Both the position numbers and the translations under genes were made by a program. The notes beneath the pieces are model-generated. The model saw only the letters and a program-made list of their open reading frames with translations, ran no database searches and was not told where the DNA came from. Below are positions 11,410 to 22,198 of a DNA stretch of 64,000 bases, piece after piece. This stretch comes from Duganella aquatilis (GTDB lineage: Bacteria; Pseudomonadota; Gammaproteobacteria; Burkholderiales; Burkholderiaceae_D), in the NCBI RefSeq assembly GCF_009674565.1, contig NZ_WKJL01000006.1:155473-219472 (forward strand). Direction: 5' to 3'. Each line of letters opens with the position of its first letter. Positions within the stretch are counted from its first letter, which is position 1.

Positions 11410-12065
11410 ATGTGTTTATTCGCCTCGCGGAAACTGAGCGGCGCAAGCCGCTCTTTTTCTTTGTGGGTGAATGAACGCACCGCGTCCGGTGCGTGACGGG
11501 CATAATCCCTTAATGCCCAGCCGATGGCTTTTTGAATGAAGAATTCTTTTTCATGCGCCAGCGCCAGGGAATAACTGAATAACCGCTGCACGTCGGTTTT
11601 ATCGCGCCAGCCCAGTTGGTGCAGCAGGGCGATGCGCCGCACCCAGATATTCTTGTCCTGCAGCGCGGCGTCCATATAATCGTGCTGCCCGCGCAGGACG
11701 TCGCCGATAATGCCGGCCAGCGCATCGACGCTATCCCACCACGATTTATCCTGCACCAGTTCCAGCAGTGCGGGAATATCCGATACCGCCAGTTCTTTCC
11801 AGTGCAGCGCCAGTAAGTCCAGCGCCACATAGTGATATTCGCGTTGCGGCAGCCGCCACAGGGCGCGGGCGTGCGCCAGCAGCTGGTCGGCGTCGGCGCC
11901 TTTTAAAGCGCGTATCTGCGGTTTGGCGGCCGCGCGGCGCTGCGGTGTGCCGACACCCAGGAAATCGAACTGGCCGCGCATATAGGCGCGCATGGCCGGC
12001 GCACGGGCAGCGTCGGTGACGGAGGCGAGGGCGGCTTCGACGCCGTTGAGGAATTCAGTTGTCAT
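11370..12065 (-). CDS. AlkD-like DNA alkylation repair protein
   Basis: The 231-residue protein is all helical and matches the AlkD family of HEAT-repeat DNA glycosylases that remove 3- and 7-alkylpurines. Visible pieces are DKSWWDSVDALAGIIGD (the conserved WD pair that reaches DNA) and NIWVRRIALLHQLGW. Others are EKEFFIQKAIGWALRDYARH and LAPLSFREANKHI. The start is the ATG at 12065 (MTTEFLNG); an upstream alternative adds 11 residues. The last dozen or so codons (GVSADIRTRAQP and stop) are read from the palindromic repeat. The original stop seems to have been lost to that insertion. Confidence 0.88.
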   Translation of the reverse strand: MTTEFLNGVEAALASVTDAARAPAMRAYMRGQFDFLGVGTPQRRAAAKPQIRALKGADADQLLAHARALWRLPQREYHYVALDLLALHWKELAVSDIPALLELVQDKSWWDSVDALAGIIGDVLRGQHDYMDAALQDKNIWVRRIALLHQLGWRDKTDVQRLFSYSLALAHEKEFFIQKAIGWALRDYARHAPDAVRSFTHKEKERLAPLSFREANKHIGVSADIRTRAQP

Positions 12066-12081
12066 GCGATTCTTCAGACGT

Positions 12082-12111
12082 AAAAAAAGCGCCTGCATGC
12101 AGGCGCTTTTT
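12082..12111 (-). terminator. Rho-independent terminator after the distal parvulin gene
   Basis: GCGCCTGCATGCAGGCGC forms a stem with A- and T-runs on both sides, so it can act in either direction. It lies 15 bases after the parvulin stop codon and just before the alkD start codon, and so separates the two genes. Confidence 0.85.
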
Positions 12112-12126
12112 GTTCAGCGATCCAGC

Positions 12127-12903
12127 TTACTGGACTTTTGCTTTTTTCAGCAGCTCTTCGCGGTAAGCGACGATCTTGCGCTGTTGCAGGGCTTCAGCCA
12201 CCTGCGGTTTGACTTCTTCCAGCGACGGCAGTTTGACTGGACGCGATTCTTCCAGCTTGATGACATGGTAGCCGAATTCGGTTTTTACTGGCGTCTGGGT
12301 GATTTCACCGTTTTTCAGTGCCACCATGGCGTCAGCGAATGGCTTGACCAGTTTGCCTGGAGTCATCCAGCCCAGGTCGCCGCCGTTATTGGCCGAACCG
12401 TCTTTCGATACCTTGGCCAGCTCTTCGAATTTACCACCGGCTTTCAGCTTGGCGATAATATCCTTGGCTTCCTGTTCGGTGGCGACCAGAATATGACGCG
12501 AGTGATATTCGGTGCCGCCCATGGCAGCTTTGTATTTGTCGTATTCCGCCTTGATTTCAGCGTCCGACACCGGATTTTTCTTCACATAATCAGCCAGCAT
12601 CGCATTGATGATAATGCTTTGACGGGCGTTGTCGATCGCAGCGGTTACATCAGGCTTCTTGCCATAACCCTGTTTATCGGCTTCCTGCAGCAGCACCTCG
12701 CGGCCGATCAGTTCTTTCTTGACCATCTCGCGCAGCTGCGGCGAATCAGGCTGCTGGCCCTGGGCGACAACCTGCTTGACCATTTGATCAACGCGGGAGG
12801 CAGGAATAGCCTTGCCATTGACGGTCGCAGCGTTCTGCGCGAATGCTGGTGCTGCAACGACAGCGATCAGGGCTAACATCAGACGGGCTGGCTTCAACAT
12901 CAT
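12127..12903 (-). CDS. Periplasmic parvulin-type peptidyl-prolyl isomerase (copy 2)
   Basis: The 258-residue product has a signal peptide (MMLKPARLMLALIAVVAAPAFA) and a SurA-like helical N-terminal region. A PpiC rotamase domain follows at about 135-225 (YHSRHILVATEQEA, GGDLGWMTPGKLVKPF, TEFGYHVIKLEE). It should assist folding of exported proteins in the periplasm. It is the downstream member of a tandem pair. The two proteins have the same length, about two thirds identical residues by eye and the same C-terminus KKAKVQ. Each copy has its own terminator, so they can be expressed separately. Confidence 0.92.
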   Translation of the reverse strand: MMLKPARLMLALIAVVAAPAFAQNAATVNGKAIPASRVDQMVKQVVAQGQQPDSPQLREMVKKELIGREVLLQEADKQGYGKKPDVTAAIDNARQSIIINAMLADYVKKNPVSDAEIKAEYDKYKAAMGGTEYHSRHILVATEQEAKDIIAKLKAGGKFEELAKVSKDGSANNGGDLGWMTPGKLVKPFADAMVALKNGEITQTPVKTEFGYHVIKLEESRPVKLPSLEEVKPQVAEALQQRKIVAYREELLKKAKVQ

Positions 12904-12958
12904 TATCTAAATCCTTTAAAAATTACACTCTGAAGGTGCATCATACCTACGCAGAATT

Positions 12959-12983
12959 AAAAACGGCGCCCCGCAGGGCGCCG
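12959..12983 (-). terminator. Rho-independent terminator between the two parvulin genes
   Basis: An 8-bp perfect stem (12964-12971 with 12976-12983, loop CGCA) is followed on the minus strand by a T-run (AAAAA at 12959-12963 on the plus strand). It lies 12 bases after the stop of the upstream parvulin gene. Confidence 0.85.
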
Positions 12984-12995
12984 CCTTTCATTACA

Positions 12996-13772
12996 TTACT
13001 GCACTTTTGCTTTCTTTACCAGTTCTTCTTGGTAAGCTTGCAGTTTCTTCTGGGTCAGCGCTTCAGCCACTTGCGGCTTCACTTCTTCCAGAGTCGGCAG
13101 TTTTGCGGCGCGGATGTCGTCCACTTTGATCACGTGGAAACCGTTCGGAGTCTGTACTGGCTTCTCGGTCACTTGGCCTTTGCCCAGCGCGACGAAAGCT
13201 TGCGAGAATACTGGTGGGAAGGACGAAGGCGAAGCCCAGTCCAGATCGCCGCCATTGGCTGCCGAGCCGGTGTCTTTCGACTGCTTGGCCAGGTCTTCAA
13301 ACTTGGCGCCGCCCTTGATCTTGGCGATCACGTCGTTGGCTTCCGCTTCGGTGGCCAGCAGGATGTGGCGCACGTGGTACTCCTTGTCGCCGGCTTGAGC
13401 GACGAAACGATCGTACTCAGCCTTGATTTCCGCGTCCGATACCGGATTTTTCTTCAGGTAATCGGCAACCATGGCGTTGATGATGATGGCCTGGCGGGCG
13501 TTTTCGATGGCGGTCTTCACATCGGCGTTTTTACCAAAACCCTGCTTTTCAGCTTCTTGCATCATCACTTCGCGGCCGATCAGGTCTTTCTTGATCAGTT
13601 CGCGCAGTTGCGGCGAATCTGGCTGCTGGCCCTGGGCCACGACTTGCTTGACAACAGCTTCCACGCGCGAGGTCGGGATAGCTTTACCATTAACAACGGC
13701 AACGTTCTGCGCAAAAGCTGGTACGGCGACAACGAGAAGTGCAATCAGCAACTTAGCTGGCTTGAAAGTCAT
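12996..13772 (-). CDS. Periplasmic parvulin-type peptidyl-prolyl isomerase (copy 1)
   Basis: A 258-residue paralog of the next gene. It has a signal peptide (MTFKPAKLLIALLVVAVPAFA), a helical SurA-like region and a PpiC domain around 135-225 (YHVRHILLATEAEA, NGGDLDWASPSSF, PNGFHVIKVDD). The pair shows insertion/deletion differences only in the rotamase domain (an extra T in KDTGSAANGGDL). This is consistent with an old tandem duplication. It follows bolA in the common Burkholderiales order yciB-bolA-parvulin. Confidence 0.92.
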   Translation of the reverse strand: MTFKPAKLLIALLVVAVPAFAQNVAVVNGKAIPTSRVEAVVKQVVAQGQQPDSPQLRELIKKDLIGREVMMQEAEKQGFGKNADVKTAIENARQAIIINAMVADYLKKNPVSDAEIKAEYDRFVAQAGDKEYHVRHILLATEAEANDVIAKIKGGAKFEDLAKQSKDTGSAANGGDLDWASPSSFPPVFSQAFVALGKGQVTEKPVQTPNGFHVIKVDDIRAAKLPTLEEVKPQVAEALTQKKLQAYQEELVKKAKVQ

Positions 13773-13895
13773 TATTAATTCCTGTTTTGGAAAAAGTTTT
13801 AGCGAGTTGCCTGGATGGACTTGGACTAACTATCGTTCTTTGTCTTCAATTATTTTAAAAGGCGACAGCAGCCACTTCCAGACCCAAGCACGACA

Positions 13896-14177
13896 TCATA
13901 CTTCGGACGGAGCCAATGCGGTAATGGCCAATGCATGAATTTCTTTATGCATCATATCGTGCACGGAATCATACACGAGTCGATGTCTTGTGACGAGTTT
14001 AAGGCCTTCGAATTGTAACGAAACAATTCTGACGTTGTAATGCCCGCCACCAGAGGCGGCGCCGGCATGGCCGGCGTGGGCCGCCGAGTCGTCGTCCAGC
14101 ACCAGTTCGACCGGCGCCAGTTTGGCCTCGAAGGCCGCGCGCATGCGTTCCATGCGGGTATCTTGAATCTGATTCAT
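13896..14177 (-). CDS. bolA: BolA family protein
   Basis: The 93-residue protein has the BolA fold markers: an N-terminal helix, HYNVRIVSLQFEGLKLVTRHRLVYDSV, and HDMMHKEIHALAITALAPSE with the conserved HAL. BolA proteins work with monothiol glutaredoxins in iron-sulfur handling and influence cell shape. A small Gly/His/Ala insertion (AAHAGHAGAASGGGH, about 32-46) precedes the core. Its ATG overlaps the yciB stop by four bases, so the two are translationally coupled. Confidence 0.93.
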   Translation of the reverse strand: MNQIQDTRMERMRAAFEAKLAPVELVLDDDSAAHAGHAGAASGGGHYNVRIVSLQFEGLKLVTRHRLVYDSVHDMMHKEIHALAITALAPSEV

Positions 14178-14803
14178 GCCTGGTCCTTCATGTGACGCGA
14201 CAGGTAAATGGTTTGCGCGACGATAAACACAAACATGATGGCGGTGGCGCCAAACGCTTTAAAACTGACCCAGGCGTCGGTATTGCCTTTGAAAAGCACA
14301 AACGCCAGATACCAGTTCAATACGCCCATCAACGCAAAGAAGGCGATCCAGGCGATATTCAGGCGGGTCCAGATCTGGTCCGGCAATTCGATCATCTCCC
14401 CCATCGATTTGCGCATCAGGTTTTTTTTAAACACCAGGTCGCTCACCAGCAGCGCGGCGGCAAACAGCCAATACACGATGCTCAGTTTCCATTTAATGAA
14501 ATCCTCGTCGTGCAGGTAAATGGTGAGACCGCCGAACACGACGAACATGCCCAGCGACAGCCATAAAATCCCGTCGACCTTGCGCCCGCGCAGCTTGATC
14601 CAGCCGATCTGCGCCATCGTGGCCAGGATGCCGACCAGCGTGGCGATCACGATGGGCGACTGTTCCGCCGTCACCGAACCGCCGGAAATCATGCCGCTCA
14701 GGTGGGTGTTGATGAAGTGCTGCGCCGCTTCGGCGTTCCAGCCAGCCAGCTTGTAGGAGCCGAAGAACAGCAGTACCGGGATCAGGTCGAACAGGAATTT
14801 CAT
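14174..14803 (-). CDS. yciB: Inner-membrane septation protein YciB
   Basis: This 209-residue protein has five to six hydrophobic helices. It begins with the family start MKFLFDLIPVLLFFGSYKL, followed by the loop IGWIKLRGRKVDGILWLSL. Later come LNIAWIAFFALMGVLNWY and FKAFGATAIMFVFIVAQTIYL. YciB (also called septation protein A) sits in the inner membrane and contributes to envelope and division integrity. It is placed nine bases after msrB and overlaps bolA, forming one operon. Confidence 0.94.
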   Translation of the reverse strand: MKFLFDLIPVLLFFGSYKLAGWNAEAAQHFINTHLSGMISGGSVTAEQSPIVIATLVGILATMAQIGWIKLRGRKVDGILWLSLGMFVVFGGLTIYLHDEDFIKWKLSIVYWLFAAALLVSDLVFKKNLMRKSMGEMIELPDQIWTRLNIAWIAFFALMGVLNWYLAFVLFKGNTDAWVSFKAFGATAIMFVFIVAQTIYLSRHMKDQA

Positions 14804-14812
14804 GGTGTCTTA

Positions 14813-15211
14813 TTAGTCTTGTGGGTCAAAGCGCAGGGACGCCGAGTTGATGCAATAACGCAGCCCGGTAGGCGGCGGACCGTCCGGGAACACGTGGCCA
14901 AGGTGGGCATCGCAAACGGCGCAAATGATTTCGGTGCGCAGCATACCATGGCTACGGTCGACCTTTTCGATCACATTGGCCGGATCGAGCGGTTCGAAAT
15001 AGCTCGGCCAGCCGCAGCCGGAATCAAACTTGGCGTCGGACCGGAACAGCGGCGTATTGCAGCAGACGCAGGTGTAGATGCCGTGCTCATGATGATCCCA
15101 GAATTTGCCGGTAAAAGCACGTTCGGTCGCGGCATGGCGCGTGACTTCGTATTCCATCGGGTCCAGTTCGGCGCGCCATTCGGCGTCGGATTTGACAACT
15201 TTATTGCTCAT
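14813..15211 (-). CDS. msrB: Peptide-methionine (R)-S-oxide reductase
   Basis: The 132-residue protein reduces methionine-R-sulfoxide in proteins. Two zinc CXXC motifs are visible (CVCC near 48-51 and CAVC near 97-100). The active site is [13 protein letters not shown] with the catalytic Cys near 121, and GCGWPSY is also present. It has no signal peptide, so it is cytoplasmic. It is first in the operon msrB-yciB-bolA. Confidence 0.96.
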   Translation of the reverse strand: MSNKVVKSDAEWRAELDPMEYEVTRHAATERAFTGKFWDHHEHGIYTCVCCNTPLFRSDAKFDSGCGWPSYFEPLDPANVIEKVDRSHGMLRTEIICAVCDAHLGHVFPDGPPPTGLRYCINSASLRFDPQD

Positions 15212-15225
15212 GGCTTATTTCTCGC

Positions 15226-16698
15226 TTAAGAAGAACAACTGACTTCAAGATGGCTGGCCCAATCAGGGGGCAGGGCGGCGTAGTGCTCGTGCTCGGGCTG
15301 TTCGTCGTAGGGGCGCTGCAACACTGCCAGCAGGCGTTCCACTTCGGAAAAGTCCTTATTTTGCGCCTTTTCAATGGCCACTTGGGCCAGATAGTTTCGC
15401 AGCACGTATTTGGGGTTGACTTGATTCATCGCAAGCGCGCGCGCGGCGTCGTCGCTCTGCTCGGCGCGCAGGCGCGCGCGGTAACGTTCGGCCCAGGCGT
15501 CGAAGGCGGCGCGGTCGATGAACAGGTCGCGCAGCGCTTCGTCGCCGCTGGCGTCGGCCGCGCGCACGCCGCTCAGGCGGCGGAAGAACAGCGTGAAATC
15601 CACGCCGGACAGCATGGCGAACATATCGTCCAGCAGCGCGCGGTCGGTGTCGAAGTGCTGGTCCAGCACTTGCAGGCCCAGCTTGGCGTGCAGCAGTTCG
15701 TCCAGCTTGGCGGCGAATTCCGGCTGGTAGACATCCAGCGCGGCTTGCGTTTCCTCGACTTCGCCGATCAGCGGCAGCAGCGCCTGCGCCAGCGCGTAGC
15801 AGTTCCAGTGGCCCACCTGCGGCTGGTTGGCGTAGGAATAGCGGCCCTGCTGGTCGGTGTGATTGCAGATGTGGTTGGCGTCGAACGCTTCCATGAAGCC
15901 ATAGGGGCCGTAATCGAGCGTCAGGCCGAGGATGGACATATTGTCGGTGTTCATCACGCCGTGCATGAAGCCGACCGCCTGCCAGTGCGCGATCATGTGC
16001 GCGGTGCGGCGCGTGACTTCCTCCAGCAGCCCGCGGTAGGGATTTTCGGCCTGGCGCAGCGCCGGGTAAAAGCGGTCGATGACGTAATCGGCCAGCAGCT
16101 TCAGCTCATCGTTTTTCTGGCGGTAGTACCAGTGCTCGAAGGAGCCGAAGCGCACGAAGCTGGGCGCCATGCGTACCACGACCGCCGAGGTTTCGACCGT
16201 CTCGCGCACCACGCCCTGATCCGAACCGGCGACCGACAGCGCGCGCGAGGTCGGCACGCCCAGCGCATGCATCGCCTCCGAGCACAGGAACTCGCGGATC
16301 GACGAACGCAGCACAGCGCGGCCGTCGCCCATGCGGGAATACGGCGTCAGGCCGGCGCCTTTCCATTGCAGTTCCAGCGGACCTTGCGCGGTCGGCACGT
16401 CGCCGAACAGGATGGCGCGGCCGTCGCCCAGTTGGCCGGCCCAAACGCCGAACTGGTGGCCGGAATACACGGCTGCCAGCGGCTGCGCGCGGTCCGGCAC
16501 GGCGTTGCCGATCAGGATGTCGAGGCTGGCGGCGAGGTCGGAAGGCGACAGGCCGAGCAGTTGCGCCGCCGGCGCGCTGACGCTCACCAGGTAAGGCGAG
16601 GGCAGCGGTGTCGGCATCAACCGGGTATAGAAAGCAGGCGGCAAGGACGCGAAAGAATTGTCCAGCGGCAGATTGGCGACTGTGATGATGTACTCCAG
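15226..16698 (-). CDS. selO: SelO/YdiU family protein adenylyltransferase
   Basis: The protein (about 490 residues) is a SelO pseudokinase, which transfers AMP to Ser/Thr/Tyr of target proteins under redox control. Visible motifs are [32 protein letters not shown] and [14 protein letters not shown]. Also present are [13 protein letters not shown] and the redox C-terminus EVSCSS. The start is uncertain. The open frame runs up to an ATG at 16818 that would overlap the divergent synthetase start, but its first 40 residues look unrelated to the family. The conserved part begins [19 protein letters not shown], so I place the start at the CTG at 16698, just after a TAAAAT box. Confidence 0.9.
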   Translation of the reverse strand: MEYIITVANLPLDNSFASLPPAFYTRLMPTPLPSPYLVSVSAPAAQLLGLSPSDLAASLDILIGNAVPDRAQPLAAVYSGHQFGVWAGQLGDGRAILFGDVPTAQGPLELQWKGAGLTPYSRMGDGRAVLRSSIREFLCSEAMHALGVPTSRALSVAGSDQGVVRETVETSAVVVRMAPSFVRFGSFEHWYYRQKNDELKLLADYVIDRFYPALRQAENPYRGLLEEVTRRTAHMIAHWQAVGFMHGVMNTDNMSILGLTLDYGPYGFMEAFDANHICNHTDQQGRYSYANQPQVGHWNCYALAQALLPLIGEVEETQAALDVYQPEFAAKLDELLHAKLGLQVLDQHFDTDRALLDDMFAMLSGVDFTLFFRRLSGVRAADASGDEALRDLFIDRAAFDAWAERYRARLRAEQSDDAARALAMNQVNPKYVLRNYLAQVAIEKAQNKDFSEVERLLAVLQRPYDEQPEHEHYAALPPDWASHLEVSCSS

Positions 16699-16816
16699 GT
16701 TGACTAAGCCTCGGATTTTACCGCAGTGCGCGAATGCGGCAGTGCAGCATCGAAAACCGTTGACGCTGTAGCGGCCAGCGCACGAAACTTTGCCTATAAA
16801 ACAATCGGAGACGACC

Positions 16817-18463
<1,647 letters not shown>

Positions 18464-18484
18464 ACAGGCGTTTTGCGGCCTGAA

Positions 18485-18517
18485 ATCATCCCGGCTGCGC
18501 GCCGGGATGATTGTTTC
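18485..18517 (+). terminator. Rho-independent terminator after the acyl-CoA synthetase
   Basis: An 11-bp perfect stem (18485-18495 with 18501-18511, loop TGCGC) is followed by TGTTTCT. It starts 21 bases after the stop codon. Confidence 0.8.
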
Positions 18518-18553
18518 TAACTATCAATATCAGAATTATTTCAGGAACAAATG

Positions 18554-18567
18554 GTTTGACGTCAAAC
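18554..18567. promoter_or_regulatory. Perfect palindrome GTTTGACGTCAAAC upstream of a chemoreceptor gene
   Basis: A 14-base perfect palindrome lies 143 bases upstream of the chemoreceptor start, in the 247-base gap after the acyl-CoA synthetase. Its size and AT-rich ends fit a dimeric repressor or activator site. The rest of this gap holds the terminator and no obvious sigma-28 promoter. Function is inferred only from symmetry and position. Confidence 0.4.
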
Positions 18568-18710
18568 GGCTTTGCCATTACATTATTGCCCTACGGCACT
18601 TTTTTAATGGCCACCTCGGCCAATCCAGGCGCGTATCCCGGCAAGCACCAGTCCGGCGATAGTTAGCTATTCGACACGCTCCCGGCCCATCCAATAAGAC
18701 GAGAAAAACT

Positions 18711-20321
18711 ATGTTCAATAGCATAACCATCCGCACGCGCCTGATCGCCACCATGTCCGTGATCGGCATCCTGATGCTGGTCCTCGGCGGCCTCAGCATC
18801 TTCGGCATGAATACCGTTAACTTCGCACTGAAAGATGTGTACTCCAACCAGATGGCCTCGACCATCTCGCTGGGCAACGCCAAGAACTTCCTGAACCGTT
18901 CGCGCTTCGTGATCGACCGCGGCGTGTTCCATCCGGAAGCGCCGGACCTGGAAAAAACCCTGGGCCGCGCCGAAGGCTTCATCCAGGATTCCGACAAGGC
19001 CTGGAAAGAATACCTGGCGCTGCCGCTGGGAGACGATGAGAAAGTGCTGGCCAAGGATCTGGAAGGCAAGCGCGCGGTCTACGTGGGCGAACTGCGCGCC
19101 CTGATCTCGGCGCTGCGCGCGCAGGACCAGGACAAGATTGAAAACCTGTCGATGAAAACCCTGTCGGCCCAGTTCGGCATTTTCGACGCCGCCTCGGTCA
19201 AGCTGGAAGACTACCAACTGACCTCGGCCAAGGACCACTACGAGCAGAGCCAGTCGTTCTTCTCGACCTTCACCAAGAGCTACACCGTGGCGCTGGTGCT
19301 GGGCGCCGCGCTGATCATCTTCTCGGCCGTGCGTTTGCTGCGCGCCATCCTGCGTCCGCTGCAACACGCGCTGGGCCACTTCGACCAGATCGCCACCGGC
19401 AACCTGGCCAACCAGATCGACATCTCGCGCAACGATGAGATGGGCAAACTGATGCAGGGCTTGCAGAAGATGCAGGACCAGATGTCCAGCACCGTCAGCA
19501 GCATCCGCACCGGCAGCAGCGCCATCGCCACCGCCAGCGCCGAGATCGCCTCCGGCAACCTGGACCTGTCGCGCCGTACCGAGAACCAGGCCGCCGCGCT
19601 GGAAGAAACCGCCTCGTCGCTGGAAGAACTGACCTCGACCGTGCGCCAGAACGCCGACAACGCCCGCCAGGCCAACCAGCTGGCGCTGAGCGCGCAGGAC
19701 GTGGCAGGCAAGGGCGGCCAACTGGTGTCGCAAGTGGTGGACACCATGGGCAACATCAACACCTCGTCGCGCAAGATCGCCGACATCATCGGCGTGATCG
19801 ACGGTATCGCCTTCCAGACCAACATCCTGGCGCTGAACGCCGCCGTGGAAGCCGCCCGCGCCGGCGAGCAGGGCCGTGGCTTCGCCGTGGTCGCCACCGA
19901 AGTGCGCAACCTGGCGCAACGCTCGGCGGCCGCCGCCAAGGAAATCAAGGAACTGATCACCGAATCCGTGGAACAGGTCGACGCCGGCAACCAGCTGGTC
20001 GACAAGGCCGGCGCGACGATGAATGAAATCGTCAGCAGCGTCGAGCGCGTGACCAGCATCATGACCGAAATCATGATCGCCGGCGAAGAGCAGAGCGAAG
20101 GCATCAACCAGATCAACCAGGCCATCGTGTCGATGGACGAAGTTACCCAGCAGAACGCCGCGCTGGTGGAAGAAGCGGCGGCCGCCGCCAACTCCATGCA
20201 GGAACAGGCTGCCCAGCTGGAAGAAATGGTCAGCACCTTCAAGGTCGAGAGCGTTGCGGCCAGCCGCCACGGCGGCAACCGTCCGGCCTTGCGCCGTCCG
20301 GCGCTGGCCCTGGGCCACTAA
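18711..20321 (+). CDS. Methyl-accepting chemotaxis protein with periplasmic four-helix sensor
   Basis: The 536-residue receptor has an N-terminal membrane segment (TRLIATMSVIGILMLVLGGL) and a helical periplasmic domain to about 185. A second segment follows (YTVALVLGAALIIFSAVRLL), then a HAMP linker and a long signalling domain. The hairpin tip IDGIAFQTNILALNAAVEAARAGEQ is the CheA/CheW contact region. The protein ends about 50 residues after the methylation helices without an NWETF-type tether. The ligand is not predictable from the sequence. It is a single gene between two terminators. Confidence 0.93.
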   Translation: MFNSITIRTRLIATMSVIGILMLVLGGLSIFGMNTVNFALKDVYSNQMASTISLGNAKNFLNRSRFVIDRGVFHPEAPDLEKTLGRAEGFIQDSDKAWKEYLALPLGDDEKVLAKDLEGKRAVYVGELRALISALRAQDQDKIENLSMKTLSAQFGIFDAASVKLEDYQLTSAKDHYEQSQSFFSTFTKSYTVALVLGAALIIFSAVRLLRAILRPLQHALGHFDQIATGNLANQIDISRNDEMGKLMQGLQKMQDQMSSTVSSIRTGSSAIATASAEIASGNLDLSRRTENQAAALEETASSLEELTSTVRQNADNARQANQLALSAQDVAGKGGQLVSQVVDTMGNINTSSRKIADIIGVIDGIAFQTNILALNAAVEAARAGEQGRGFAVVATEVRNLAQRSAAAAKEIKELITESVEQVDAGNQLVDKAGATMNEIVSSVERVTSIMTEIMIAGEEQSEGINQINQAIVSMDEVTQQNAALVEEAAAAANSMQEQAAQLEEMVSTFKVESVAASRHGGNRPALRRPALALGH

Positions 20322-20322
20322 T

Positions 20323-20351
20323 CAAAACGGGCGCTACAGGCGCCCGTTTTG
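20323..20351. terminator. Bidirectional terminator between chemoreceptor and MFS pump
   Basis: CAAAACGGGCGC (20323-20334) pairs perfectly with 20340-20351 around the loop TACAG. The A-run and T-run on opposite sides let it serve both the plus-strand chemoreceptor and the convergent minus-strand transporter. Confidence 0.88.
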
Positions 20352-21749
20352 TTATTGCTTGACTGGCTGCTGCGCGGCCAGCGGCACTTCCGGCAGGAAG
20401 GCCAGCATCGCCAGTCCCAATCCCACCATCACCGTGCCGACGCCGAAGATGCTGCCGATGGCGTGGCGGTACAGCAGCGCATTCGCGGCCTGCCCGTGCA
20501 ACTGCTGCGCCAGGATCGCGCCGGAGCCGGTCACGCCGACCAAGCCGCCCAGCGAACGGAAGAAGCCCAGCATGGCGGTGCCGACGCCGCGCCGCATGGC
20601 GGGCAGGGCGTTCTGCACCGCCATGGTCATGTTCGGCATCACCAGGCCGAGGCCGGCGCCCAGCACGAAGATCGCCGGCTCCAGCACCATGTAGCCGGCG
20701 TTGTCGAGGATGCCCCAGGCCAGCGCGCCGAAGGACAGCGTGGCCAGCGCCAGGCCCACCACCTGCGCCGGCTTGTAGCGGCCGGATCTGGCCAGCACGC
20801 GGCCGCCCAGCGCCGACGACAGCACCAGGCCGACCATCATCGGCATCGTCAGCAGGCCGGAACTGGCGGGCGAGGCGCCCATCACCATCTGGAACAGCAG
20901 CGGGAAGAAGACGCTGGAGCCCATCATGCCGACGAAGGTCAGCGCCAGCACCACGCTGGCGACGTTGAACACGCGGTTGTCGAACAAATCCGGCGGCAGC
21001 ACCGGTTCCGGCACCCGGCGCACGTGGAACAGCAGCGCCACGGTCAGCACCACGGCCAGCACGGCGGTGTAGAGGATTTCGCGCGAATCCCAGGCCCATT
21101 CGGTGCCGCCCAGCGCCAGCACCAGCAGCGCCGCCGTCACCGCGCCAGTCAGCAGCGCCGAGCCGAGGTAGTCGATCTTGTGCGCATGGTGCGGCTTATC
21201 GTGCGGCATCGACTTGGCGATCACATACAGCGCCACCGCGCCGACCGGCAGGTTGACGTAGAAGATCCAGTGCCACGACAGCCAGTCGGTCAGCAGGCCG
21301 CCCAGCACCGGTCCCAGCACGCTGGTCAGCGCATACACGGCGGCGATGCTGCCCTGGCGCTTGCCGCGCTCGGCCGGCGGCACCAGGTCGCCGATGACGA
21401 TCTGCGCCAGCGGCATGAAGCCGCCCGCGCCCAGGCCCTGGATCGCGCGGAAGGCGATCAGCTCGGCCATGTTCTGCGCCAGCCCGCACAGAGCGGAGCC
21501 GAGCAGGAAAATGATGATGGCCGCGTACAGCAGCAGCTTGCGGCCGTACTGGTCGCTGAGCTTGCCGTACAGCGGCATGGTGGCGGTGGAGGCCAGCACA
21601 TAGGCGGTCACCACCCAGGACAGGTGCGACATGCCGCCGAGGTCGGAGACGATGCGCGGCAGCGCGGTGGCGACAATGCTCTGGTCGAGCGCCGCCAGGC
21701 CGATCATGATGACCAGGCCGATGTAGATGTTACGGATGGAAGTCTTCAT
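20352..21749 (-). CDS. DHA2-type MFS drug/proton antiporter
   Basis: The 465-residue protein has 14 hydrophobic helices and MFS motifs. These include LDQSIVATALPRIVSDLGG (motif D1 of the EmrB/QacA group), MPLYGKLSDQYGRK (motif A) and AVYALTSVLGPVLGGLLTDW (motif C, antiporter). The family exports drugs or toxic metabolites. Its ATG overlaps the stop of the MarR gene by four bases, so regulator and pump form one operon, controlled by the palindrome at 22199. Confidence 0.92.
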   Translation of the reverse strand: MKTSIRNIYIGLVIMIGLAALDQSIVATALPRIVSDLGGMSHLSWVVTAYVLASTATMPLYGKLSDQYGRKLLLYAAIIIFLLGSALCGLAQNMAELIAFRAIQGLGAGGFMPLAQIVIGDLVPPAERGKRQGSIAAVYALTSVLGPVLGGLLTDWLSWHWIFYVNLPVGAVALYVIAKSMPHDKPHHAHKIDYLGSALLTGAVTAALLVLALGGTEWAWDSREILYTAVLAVVLTVALLFHVRRVPEPVLPPDLFDNRVFNVASVVLALTFVGMMGSSVFFPLLFQMVMGASPASSGLLTMPMMVGLVLSSALGGRVLARSGRYKPAQVVGLALATLSFGALAWGILDNAGYMVLEPAIFVLGAGLGLVMPNMTMAVQNALPAMRRGVGTAMLGFFRSLGGLVGVTGSGAILAQQLHGQAANALLYRHAIGSIFGVGTVMVGLGLAMLAFLPEVPLAAQQPVKQ

Positions 21750-22189
21750 TCGCCGATCTCATTCAGGTAAACAAGTGCATTGCGCAGTGCGGCCGCGCCT
21801 TCGGGCGGCAGCTGTGCCAGCTTGCGCGCCAGCCAGTCGCGGCGGCGCGCGCGCAGTTCCTCCAGCACCGCGGCGCCGTGCTCGGTGAGCAGCAGGCCGC
21901 TGCGCCGCCGGTCCTCGGGATCGGGGGCGTCGCGCTTGACCAGCTTGAGCGCTTCCAGCGCCTTGATGTGGCCGCTCATGGTCGGCCCGCGCAGCTTTTC
22001 CTGCCGCGCCAGGTCGGCCACGCCGATGCCGGGCTGCTGGCTGATGGTGGAGATCAGCATTTTCTGCTGCAGCGTCAGGCCGGACGGATCGTTGTCGCTT
22101 TCCTGGCGCAGGCGCCGGAATACGTGGTGCAGGGCGGTGCGAAGCTCGTCGGCCAGGGCGATCGCCTGCGGGGAAATGTCGGTGGTCAT
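21746..22189 (-). CDS. MarR-family transcriptional regulator of the adjacent MFS pump
   Basis: The 147-residue protein has the MarR winged helix: a helix pair, GIGVADLARQEKLRGPTMSGHI as recognition region, then the wing KRDAPDPEDRRRSGLLLTEHG. Such proteins are dimeric repressors released by phenolic or toxic ligands. It is first in a two-gene operon with the MFS pump. A 19-base perfect palindrome ten bases before its start codon suggests autorepression. Confidence 0.93.
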   Translation of the reverse strand: MTTDISPQAIALADELRTALHHVFRRLRQESDNDPSGLTLQQKMLISTISQQPGIGVADLARQEKLRGPTMSGHIKALEALKLVKRDAPDPEDRRRSGLLLTEHGAAVLEELRARRRDWLARKLAQLPPEGAAALRNALVYLNEIGE

Positions 22190-22198
22190 GGCTAGGAT

